Assembly (NCBI GenBank): GCA_963933205.1
Contig: CAWVTK010000123.1
Location: 1-5,918, forward strand
Direction of reading: 5' to 3'
DNA: 5,918 nt
From: UBA6772 sp963933205
GTDB taxonomy: Bacteria; Bacteroidota; Bacteroidia; Flavobacteriales; UBA7430
The notes below the pieces were generated by a model. The model saw nothing but the letters and a program-made list of their open reading frames with translations, was not told the origin of the DNA and did no database searches. Both the position numbers and the translations under genes were made by a program. Shown in pieces: positions 1-5,408 of this stretch. Every line of letters starts with the position of its first letter. Position 1 is the stretch's first letter.

Positions 1-584
1 CCATCTCCAAACATTTTATAAACAAACTCAAACATTCTACTGGAAGTCTCCAATTTTGTTTCGAGAAAAATCCCACTAAAAAAAGGTTTGAAAAAATCAT
101 TAATGATACTGTTGGAAAAACCGAAATCCTGCAAATAGGAGATTGTAGTTTGTTCTTTTTCAGCAAATATTTCGCTGGTTTTTTTAAATTTTAACTTTAG
201 GTTCAGTTTTAAGATTTTAAATTTATCAGAAACAGTTCCGATATCAGAAAATAATGTGGGTAATAACAAAGATGGCGCTCTTAGAGGATCTCCTAATCTC
301 TTTTGTTTCCCATTTTTGAAAATACAGGCGCCTGGTATTATTTTTTGTAGTTCTAATGCTTCGTAATTGAGGTATTTCTGAGCTGCCGGGTAGCCAGTTA
401 AGAGTACTTGAAATCCATGATCTACTTGAAATCCATTTATACGATCGGTTTTCACTCTACCACCAACTCTATCGGTTGCTTCTATAATTACAGAACTGTA
501 CCCATGGTCTTCTAAAACTTTTGCAGCTACAAGTCCACTTATCCCAGCACCAATAATGTGAATTATACATTCTTTTTTTTTCAT
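1..584 (-). CDS. FAD-dependent oxidoreductase, flavin amine oxidase family (N-terminal part)
   Basis: The reading frame starts at ATG 584-582 and stays open for 194 codons to the window edge, so the C-terminal half is missing. Seen: a dinucleotide-binding beta-alpha-beta fold with GAGISG at residues 12-17, acidic E35 closing the second strand (the ribose-binding position), and DRVGGRV at 38-44, the second FAD signature of the amine oxidase/phytoene desaturase/protoporphyrinogen oxidase superfamily (PF01593 type). Next come NGFQVDHGFQV and LLTGYP, typical of a bacterial and plant subfamily of about 420 residues annotated only as NAD(P)/FAD-dependent oxidoreductase. The substrate is unknown, and I see no signal peptide, so it is probably cytosolic. 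It begins 10 nt after the stop of the preceding photolyase-like gene, with no strong ribosome binding site, so it reads as the next operon member. Relatives occur beside photolyases in light-responsive clusters of other bacteria (known context), which suggests a photoprotective role (inference). Family is well supported, reaction is not. Confidence 0.88.
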   Translation of the reverse strand, partial: MKKKECIIHIIGAGISGLVAAKVLEDHGYSSVIIEATDRVGGRVKTDRINGFQVDHGFQVLLTGYPAAQKYLNYEALELQKIIPGACIFKNGKQKRLGDPLRAPSLLLPTLFSDIGTVSDKFKILKLNLKLKFKKTSEIFAEKEQTTISYLQDFGFSNSIINDFFKPFFSGIFLETKLETSSRMFEFVYKMFGD

Positions 585-594
585 AACCTACTCG

Positions 595-2085
595 TTACTG
601 GTGTTTTAGTGATGCTAAATAATTTGTTCCATTTTCTAGGTGTTTTTGCTGCTTTTCAATGGGCATTTTATCAAACATCCGCACCAGCATGCCCAGTCTA
701 GGGTTCGAGAGGAAAAAATCACGATGTACGTGCATAAATCGCCAGAACAAACCGTCCCAAACAGTCTGCCACTCTCCTTTTTTATAGTTGCTCATTTTCA
801 TGAGATAGTTGCTGCCGCTAATATAGGGCTTAGTGGCCATTAAGCCACCATCTGCAAATTGGCTCATTCCATATATATTAGTCACCATAACCCAATCGTA
901 GGAGTCTATAAATAGCTCCATAAACCAACGGTAAACTTCGTCCGGATCAAACTCACACAGCATCATAAAATTACCTAAAACCATTAAGCGCTCTATATGA
1001 TTGCAGTAACCTGTTTTTAATACTTTTTTAATCGTTAAATCAATGGGAGGGATGCCTGTTGTTCCGTCGTAAAAAGACGGAGGTATTTTCTTTTTAAATT
1101 TCCAAAAGTTGGTTGTTCGTTCTTCACTTCCGCGGCACTCGTAAATTCCTCTAATAAATTCTCTCCACCCAATTATCTGCCTAACAAAACCTTCGGTAGA
1201 GTTAAGAGGTATTTCGTTGTTTTTGGCGTAGCGTAAGCAATCCTCAATAATTTCTTTTGGTGTTAGTAAGCCAACGTTAAGCATCGGAGTTAATACACTA
1301 TGATTTAGTATAGAGTTGTCTTCTACAATGGCATCTTCATAAACTCCAAATTCACTAAATCGATGTTCGAAAAACTGATTCAGCCACAATTTTGTCGATT
1401 CGTAATTACTAGGATATAAGGGGTGTTCCGTTAGGCTTCCAAGATGATTAGAGAAGTGATTTGATACGTAGATTTTTGCTTCTTCATAGTAAGAGTCTGC
1501 CTTGGGAAATTGAATTGAAGGGGGTGTTTTTTTTGCCGGATATTTCTTTCTATTTTCACTATCGAAAGTCCATTTTCCACCCGTTGGTTTCCCATCAGAT
1601 TCCATCAAAATATTTCTTTTTTTACGCTGTTCTGTATAAAAGGTAGTTTGGTGGTACTTTTTTTTATCAGCTCTAAAAAACGAACTAAGGTCTTCTTTTG
1701 AATTTAAAAATAAAGGGGAGTTGTGTTGCGTCGATTTTAGTCCGTTTTCATCAAAACCTTTGTGGAGTCTTTTTTGAAGCCAATTGTCTACTGGATCAAT
1801 GTAATTGATCTGATCAATTCCTTGTTTTTTTAATTCGGGTATCAATAGTCTGATGTCAGAAATATCCTTAGTAGCTTCAATATAGTGTACCTCAAATTTT
1901 TTATCTTTTTTAAGGTAATCGGCATACTTTTTCATTGTAGCTCTGTGGAAAGCTATTTTTTGCTTGTGAAACGGATATTGTTTGAAAAATAGAAACTCTT
2001 CGACAATATAAATAGGGGCCTTAATATCAAAAAGTGGAGACTCTTTAAATAGTTGATTTGGGAATACGAGATTGACTTGTTTCAT
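595..2085 (-). CDS. DPRP/FeS-BCP-type photolyase homologue (bacterial 6-4 photolyase-like) lacking the Fe-S ligands
   Basis: A 496-aa protein of the deoxyribodipyrimidine photolyase-related family (COG3046), whose studied members (Agrobacterium PhrB type) repair 6-4 photoproducts with FAD, a ribityllumazine antenna and a [4Fe-4S] cluster. Seen: an N-terminal Rossmann antenna domain (about 1-130) with VEEFLFFKQYPFHKQK at 28-43; the family hallmark GGKWTFDSENRKK at 169-181; EGFVRQIIGWREF at 298-310; HIERLMVLGNF at 363-373, whose His aligns with the active-site His of PhrB; NIYGMSQFADGG at 403-414; and KPYISGSNY at 419-427. Odd: none of the four cluster cysteines is present. Their positions hold P347, K435, E438 and T441, and about 10 residues of the loop between the last two are deleted. 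The only cysteines are 283, 317, 361 and 377. Its ATG overlaps the preceding 42-aa gene as ATGA. It is probably still a flavoprotein acting on DNA or sensing light, but without a cluster. Family assignment is strong; activity is uncertain. Confidence 0.93.
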   Translation of the reverse strand: MKQVNLVFPNQLFKESPLFDIKAPIYIVEEFLFFKQYPFHKQKIAFHRATMKKYADYLKKDKKFEVHYIEATKDISDIRLLIPELKKQGIDQINYIDPVDNWLQKRLHKGFDENGLKSTQHNSPLFLNSKEDLSSFFRADKKKYHQTTFYTEQRKKRNILMESDGKPTGGKWTFDSENRKKYPAKKTPPSIQFPKADSYYEEAKIYVSNHFSNHLGSLTEHPLYPSNYESTKLWLNQFFEHRFSEFGVYEDAIVEDNSILNHSVLTPMLNVGLLTPKEIIEDCLRYAKNNEIPLNSTEGFVRQIIGWREFIRGIYECRGSEERTTNFWKFKKKIPPSFYDGTTGIPPIDLTIKKVLKTGYCNHIERLMVLGNFMMLCEFDPDEVYRWFMELFIDSYDWVMVTNIYGMSQFADGGLMATKPYISGSNYLMKMSNYKKGEWQTVWDGLFWRFMHVHRDFFLSNPRLGMLVRMFDKMPIEKQQKHLENGTNYLASLKHQ

Positions 2086-2210
2086 TTGTTTCTTCTACAG
2101 CGTTCGCTACAATATTTAACTTCATTCCAGTTCTTTTCCCATTTTTTGCGCCAAGCGAAAGCACGACTGCAAACTACACATAATTTTTGAGGAAGGTGTT
2201 GTTTTTTCAT
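2082..2210 (-). CDS. DUF2256 family small four-cysteine protein
   Basis: A 42-aa gene between two photolyase genes. ATG 2210-2208 overlaps the TGA of the upstream photolyase as ATGA, and its own TGA (2084-2082) overlaps the ATG of the next gene as ATGA, so its translation should be coupled on both sides. Seen: C11-x2-C14 and C34-x3-C38, a probable zinc knuckle, with the aromatic and basic stretch FAWRKKWEKNWNEVKYCS at 18-35 and a basic tail (RCRRNK). This LPxKxCxxC...WRKKW...VKYCSxxCR pattern is that of DUF2256, a family of roughly 40-60 residues often found next to photolyase or cryptochrome genes. No biochemical role is established to my knowledge. A zinc-stabilised module that binds DNA or a photolyase is an inference from charge, cysteines and context. 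There is no signal peptide or membrane segment. Because of its size, routine gene calling easily misses it. Confidence is high because cysteine spacing, family pattern and both overlaps agree. Confidence 0.93.
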   Translation of the reverse strand: MKKQHLPQKLCVVCSRAFAWRKKWEKNWNEVKYCSERCRRNK

Positions 2211-3688
2211 CGTCTAGTGTTAACATGTGTTTGTAGTAAACGCTTATTTTCTTTTTGTACGGCTGGGTGTTTTTTATGTGCCCAAATTTTATCTCTAGCA
2301 CTTCCCGAACTTTCTTTTAAGTCCACAATAGGAAGGGGGTAATCTTTACCAATAATTACTTCACAAAAGAGCTGATCCAGAGCAGTCATTTTCCAGGGCT
2401 CGTGAATATGAGCTAAAGGAACTTGGCTAAGTTCTGGTAGCCATTTTTTTATAAACAATCCATCTGGGTCGTGTTCCTGAGAGTTTTTTACAGGATTGTA
2501 CAAGCGCACGGTGTTAATGCCTGTTGTGCCTGCTTGCATTTGAAATTGTGGGTAATGAATGCCAGGTTCATAATCTAAAAATTGTTTGGCTAGGTGGTAG
2601 GTTCCTTGGCGCCAATCCTGATCGAGATTAAGGGTTAAAAACGATACAAGCATGGCACGCATTCTAAAATTAATCCACCCTGTTTTTTCTACAGCTCGCA
2701 TACAAGCATCTATCAGTGGGTAGCCTGTTTTTCCTGTTTTCCAGGCATTTATAAAAACATCATTTTTTTGATGCGGTAATAATTCATAGCCTTTGTTAAT
2801 GCAATCGGTTTCGTAACTGCATTCTACTTCAAATTTTTGAATAAAATGACAATGCCAATGCAAGCGGGTAAGCATTGCAGAAAAAGCTCTGCTATTGTTC
2901 GTTCCGTTTGGATGAGTGCCAATAAATTGAAAGGCTTGTTTTATGCTTAAATTTCCCCAGGCTAAATAGGGCGATAATCTACTACACGACTTTCTGCTTA
3001 AGCTTGGCTTTGAAATGTGTTTCTGGTAATTAAACCCTCTTTGCTCTGCAAAAGATTTTAAGTACCGCCAAGCATTTTGTTCTCCAGCTGGCTGATACTG
3101 TTTTGGGTATTCTTGTAGCTGAGCTTTTAGGCTTTCAGGTAGTAAAAAAGTGTGCTCTATTTGTTTTTCTTGACTCTCAGTATAGTGGTTTTGTATTAGA
3201 GGTTGATGCATTGCTGTATGCCATTGTTTGTTCCAAGAGTTTCTGTTTTTAATGCCCCTTAGTATGCCATCTCGCTGAGACTCTTGCCAGTCTATTTTAT
3301 TCTTTAAACAAAAGACAGTCATTTTTTTGTCGCGCAACCAGGTACTATGTGTACCACTCTCGCGGTAACTAAAAATGCTATTAATCTCAAAGCACTCCTT
3401 TAGATATGTAAACACTTTAGAAGCCTCTTCGTAAAACACATCTACCCTTCTTTTAAAAGGGGCGAGCGTTTTATTTAATGCCGAAATGGAATGATACACA
3501 AATTGCAAATGCCTAATGCTCGTATCTGCATATTCCATAAACGTTGGTTCGAATAGGTATACAATTATATAGGGTATTCCTGCACGTTCAGCTTTAAACA
3601 AAGGCTCCTGGTCTTGCGAGCGAATATCACGTTTTAACCAAACAATATTTAGAGCTTTCTTTTTCAAAAGGAAAGTTCTTTTTTGCAT
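2207..3688 (-). CDS. Cryptochrome/DNA photolyase family protein (COG0415)
   Basis: A 493-aa full-length photolyase/cryptochrome starting at ATG 3688. An in-frame TTG at 3697 would add three residues but has no advantage. Seen: an antenna-binding alpha/beta domain (about 13-140) opening with IVWLKRDIRSQD; then the FAD-binding helical domain with SRLSPYLAWGN (236-246), RLHWHCHFIQKFE (275-287), KTGYPLIDACMRAVEKTGW (320-338), NFRMRAM (340-346), DWRQG (358-362), DYEPGIHYPQFQMQAGTTG (372-390) and RLYNPVKNSQEHDPDGLFIK (395-414), closing with PLPIVDLKES (452-461). Length and order match class I photolyases. Against the E. coli CPD photolyase, the electron-transfer Trp359 is kept, but positions 306, 378 and 382 read His, His and Phe instead of Trp, Asn and Trp. 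GIHYPQ and TGINTVR appear to mark a distinct bacterial clade, so this is likely a clade trait, not decay. It overlaps the upstream gene by 25 nt. Repair of pyrimidine dimers or light sensing are both possible. Confidence 0.93.
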   Translation of the reverse strand: MQKRTFLLKKKALNIVWLKRDIRSQDQEPLFKAERAGIPYIIVYLFEPTFMEYADTSIRHLQFVYHSISALNKTLAPFKRRVDVFYEEASKVFTYLKECFEINSIFSYRESGTHSTWLRDKKMTVFCLKNKIDWQESQRDGILRGIKNRNSWNKQWHTAMHQPLIQNHYTESQEKQIEHTFLLPESLKAQLQEYPKQYQPAGEQNAWRYLKSFAEQRGFNYQKHISKPSLSRKSCSRLSPYLAWGNLSIKQAFQFIGTHPNGTNNSRAFSAMLTRLHWHCHFIQKFEVECSYETDCINKGYELLPHQKNDVFINAWKTGKTGYPLIDACMRAVEKTGWINFRMRAMLVSFLTLNLDQDWRQGTYHLAKQFLDYEPGIHYPQFQMQAGTTGINTVRLYNPVKNSQEHDPDGLFIKKWLPELSQVPLAHIHEPWKMTALDQLFCEVIIGKDYPLPIVDLKESSGSARDKIWAHKKHPAVQKENKRLLQTHVNTRR

Positions 3689-4782
3689 TTTTTCCAATAA
3701 GAAAAGAAAGAAGGATAATAGCCTTTTACATTAAACATCCATTCTCTAGGCTCTTCAGTGCCATGGTAATGTTTGTTAAGCGGGTGTTCTTTGTAAAAGA
3801 TTTCATTTAAATTATAGGCGGCAGTTAATTCGGCAAACTCTCCAACATACACTTGAATATTCGAAATATTTTCTTTGGCAATGTTTAGGGTAAAGTCAAT
3901 GGTTTTTTGCGAAACTGGATGTTTTTGAAATTGGGAAGGTTCTAATATTAAAATTCTATTTGCCGAAAGTTCTTTTTTCCAGATTGGATCTAAATTGTAA
4001 AAGTTATAAAGGAGTGTTGGAAGATTTTCTGTTATTTCTAATGTTATTTGTTTTGGTAAAGGGGTGGTTAATGTTATGTTTTTTGTGGTTTGCAAGATTT
4101 CAGGAATCGACATAGAAGCAAATGCTTCGTATGGCACGTCTAAAAAAGTTTCTTTTTGTTGCGAAAAACAGTACTTATTTACATTGTCTTGATTGGCAAC
4201 ATATTTTTTGTTGGCATTTGAGCCAGCTACCCATTGCCAACTTAATGCATTACTCGCCCAATCGGCATCAAGTAAATGGTAGTACATCCATTTTGCTGGA
4301 ACTTTCCAATGACTTTGTGCTACATTACAAGTAATAGAGGCAATGTACATTCTTAAGTGATTGTGAAGGTACCCAGTTTTGTAAAACGCCTCAATGCCTT
4401 TGTCAATGGCTTCAATTCCTGTTTTGGCCTCTGCAACTGCTAAAGGTATCGCGTGGTTTGTAACAGGTGTTTGTGGGTGTTTCAAATCCTGATTTATATC
4501 CTCTCCTTTGGCAATCCAAATTTGTTGCCAATAATCTCTCCATGCTAATTCCTGAATAAACTTTTCAATTTGTGCTGGTTTGTATCCCTTATCCAAAACC
4601 TCATTTAATATAAATTTAGTAGAGATAATACCTCTAGAAATGTAAGGGGATAAATAGCTTACAGAGCCATTAATGTAATTGCGTGTACTTGCGTATTTTA
4701 CAGGTTCGACTGCTCGAACACGTTGCTTAATTTCCAAATAGGTTAATGGGAATAGAGTGTCTAGGTTTGCAAACAATTCCAT
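3664..4782 (-). CDS. Short photolyase homologue: FAD-binding domain first, Rossmann-like domain at the C-terminus
   Basis: A 372-aa protein with no N-terminal antenna domain; it enters the FAD-binding domain almost at once. Seen: STRNYINGS and SYLSPYISRGIIS (32-54), the FAD phosphate-binding turn; QELAWRDYW (77-85); TGIEAIDKGIEAFYKTGYLH (121-140) and NHLRMYIAS (141-149); HW (158-159); DADWASNALSWQWVAGSNAN (172-191); YVANQDNVNKY (194-204). N178, W159 and W182 align with E. coli Asn378, Trp359 and Trp382, so the flavin pocket and the inner Trp path look intact. After a linker (about 205-270), residues 275-366 form a second domain with RILILEP, HPVSQKTIDF and a terminal GYYPSFFSYWKK. It resembles the antenna domain of the DPRP protein in the same operon (inference). 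Its ATG directly abuts the preceding TAA, and its TGA lies 25 nt inside the next gene. Antenna-less short photolyases are known; whether this one repairs DNA, alone or with a partner, cannot be told here. Confidence 0.9.
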   Translation of the reverse strand: MELFANLDTLFPLTYLEIKQRVRAVEPVKYASTRNYINGSVSYLSPYISRGIISTKFILNEVLDKGYKPAQIEKFIQELAWRDYWQQIWIAKGEDINQDLKHPQTPVTNHAIPLAVAEAKTGIEAIDKGIEAFYKTGYLHNHLRMYIASITCNVAQSHWKVPAKWMYYHLLDADWASNALSWQWVAGSNANKKYVANQDNVNKYCFSQQKETFLDVPYEAFASMSIPEILQTTKNITLTTPLPKQITLEITENLPTLLYNFYNLDPIWKKELSANRILILEPSQFQKHPVSQKTIDFTLNIAKENISNIQVYVGEFAELTAAYNLNEIFYKEHPLNKHYHGTEEPREWMFNVKGYYPSFFSYWKKCKKELSF

Positions 4783-5070
4783 TTATCGTTTGCTTATCTT
4801 ATTCCCCGATATAGCTCTTTGTCGGGTACATTTAAATCTGGAAATATCTGAACTCCTCTTAAACAGATGCTTTTGACTAACTCCACTGTGAACTCTTTTT
4901 CTCCATCGCTTAAAACTAGATTCTTTTAGGTTGCCACGCATTACTTTAATTACATCTTTTTCGGCTAATCCAAATTGAATTAAAATTGCTTCAAATGGCG
5001 TACGGTCTTCCCAGGCCATCTCAATAATTCGATCTAATTCTAATAGGTTTAATTGTTTCGTGTCTGCCAT
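4783..5070 (-). CDS. DUF2805/TIGR03643 family protein, HTH-like, first gene of the photolyase operon
   Basis: A 95-aa protein from ATG 5070. Seen: LDRIIEMAWEDRTPFEAI at 12-29, FGLAEKDVIKVMRG at 33-46, SSFKRWRKRV at 51-60, QKH at 66-68 and a strongly basic tail to KISKR. AWEDRTPFEAI, FGL-E--V---MR and SSFK-WRKRV are the conserved blocks of TIGR03643/DUF2805, a small family without known function. The helix spacing (TPFEAILIQFGLAEKDVIKVM) looks like a helix-turn-helix, so DNA binding is plausible (inference). The frame extends upstream to a GTG at 5154, but that extension crosses the promoter, so I reject it. A TTG at 5085 lies 11 nt after AAGGA and would give five extra residues; it cannot be excluded because no Shine-Dalgarno precedes the ATG. 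The stop TAA touches the ATG of the short photolyase with no gap, so the two are probably translated together. It is the promoter-proximal gene, a position that suits a regulator or partner of the photolyases. Confidence 0.9.
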   Translation of the reverse strand: MADTKQLNLLELDRIIEMAWEDRTPFEAILIQFGLAEKDVIKVMRGNLKESSFKRWRKRVHSGVSQKHLFKRSSDISRFKCTRQRAISGNKISKR

Positions 5071-5126
5071 ATCGAGCTCGTACAAGTGTAGGTGAGTCCT
5101 TTTCTTGTTTTTATTTATTTTGATTT

Positions 5127-5158
5127 CAAATGTACAAAAACGAATAACTATCACGAAA
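5127..5158 (-). promoter_or_regulatory. Bacteroidota-type promoter of the photolyase operon
   Basis: On the minus strand TACATTTG at 5134-5127 matches the Bacteroidota -7 box TAnnTTTG exactly. The -33 element is weak: TTTCGTG at 5158-5152, giving a 17-19 nt spacer depending on which bases count as the TTTG/TTG equivalent. The start site would fall near 5120, leaving an A-rich leader of about 50 nt before ATG 5070. A weak -33 overlapped by a dyad suggests regulated expression. Confidence 0.6.
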
Positions 5159-5167
5159 TATAGTTAT
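5144..5167. promoter_or_regulatory. Perfect 8-bp inverted repeat over the operon's -33 region (candidate operator)
   Basis: ATAACTAT at 5144-5151 and ATAGTTAT at 5160-5167 are exact inverted copies separated by 8 bp. The dyad covers the -33 region of the minus-strand promoter, where a dimeric repressor or activator would act. The arms are AT-rich, so chance is possible. The bound protein is not known; a light-responsive regulator encoded elsewhere or the DUF2805 product are candidates by inference. Confidence 0.45.
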
Positions 5168-5303
5168 GCAAAATTATGTATTAATTTGGCTCGATGTCTT
5201 TTGGTTTTTTATTACAACCACTTGTCATTTATCTCAACTAGATTTAAGAGTCTATTCATCAGAAATTTACATAAAATATTCCCTCAATCATTATAGAAGC
5301 TGG

Positions 5304-5344
5304 TCTTGTTCATATGTTGATAAATATCAAATATTTAGAACAGA
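5304..5344. repeat. Long imperfect inverted repeat upstream of the lamin-tail gene
   Basis: The core is TTGATA-AA-TATCAA at 5317-5330, a perfect 14-bp dyad apart from its 2-bp centre. After one unpaired G (5316), ATAT at 5312-5315 pairs with ATAT at 5331-5334. After a 3-nt bulge (5335-5337), TGTTC at 5307-5311 pairs with GAACA at 5338-5342, so each arm has 15 paired bases. It ends a few bases before the -33 box of the plus-strand promoter, so it may be an operator. It has no U-tract typical of a terminator. Confidence 0.55.
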
Positions 5345-5348
5345 TAAA

Positions 5349-5381
5349 TTGCAAGCATTATTATTATTTTTAATAATTTTG
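5349..5381 (+). promoter_or_regulatory. Bacteroidota-type promoter of the lamin-tail protein gene
   Basis: TTG at 5349-5351 and TAATTTTG at 5374-5381 match the TTG/TAnnTTTG consensus with a 22-nt spacer, within the usual range. The start site would be near 5388, giving a leader of about 20 nt rich in A before ATG 5409, with no Shine-Dalgarno, as is common in this phylum. Confidence 0.6.
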
Positions 5382-5408
5382 TTAAACAAAACAAACTATC
5401 CCCTCACT

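Larger units (their letters stand above)
1..5070 (-). other. Photolyase operon (six tightly packed genes)
   Basis: All six minus-strand genes are contiguous with junctions of 0 nt (4783/4782), -25 nt (3688/3664), -4 nt (2210/2207), -4 nt (2085/2082) and +10 nt (595/584). There is no internal intergenic space for a terminator or a separate promoter outside coding sequence. One promoter in front of 5070 is therefore the likely driver. The downstream end lies beyond the window. Confidence 0.85.
5071..5408. other. Divergent intergenic region
   Basis: This 338-bp AT-rich stretch contains no convincing gene. It holds the minus-strand promoter and its dyad (5127-5167), a CGAGCTCG palindrome in the operon leader (5073-5080), a long imperfect dyad (5304-5344) and the plus-strand promoter (5349-5381). 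I see nothing recognisable in 5168-5303; a short plus-strand frame there is AT-rich and unlike any protein family I know. Confidence 0.7.

Noticed and set aside
640..843. Plus-strand open frame opposite the DPRP-type gene
   Set aside because: It is antisense to a well-supported conserved protein, has no family-like sequence and no promoter or ribosome site.
1461..1646. Plus-strand open frame, 61 codons
   Set aside because: It is antisense to conserved motifs of the DPRP-type protein and has a composition like a shadow frame.
4122..4334. Plus-strand open frame, 70 codons
   Set aside because: It lies opposite the conserved FAD-binding core (SWQWVAGSNAN region) of the short photolyase.
3664..4782. 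Short photolyase as a truncated pseudogene, or as one half of a frameshifted fusion with the next gene
   Set aside because: Its FAD-domain motifs are complete, it has a well-placed start, and the next gene carries its own complete antenna and FAD domains.
4804..4826. CCCGA/TCGGG hairpin near the end of the DUF2805 gene
   Set aside because: The stem is only 5 bp with a 12-nt loop, lies inside coding sequence and has no U-tract, so it is probably chance.
5071..5154. N-terminal extension of the DUF2805 protein to GTG 5154
   Set aside because: It would place the exact -7 box inside the coding region, and the family normally begins close to the ATG at 5070.
5105..5296. Plus-strand open frame in the intergenic region
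   Set aside because: It overlaps the operon promoter and dyad, is rich in AT-driven residues and resembles no family I know.
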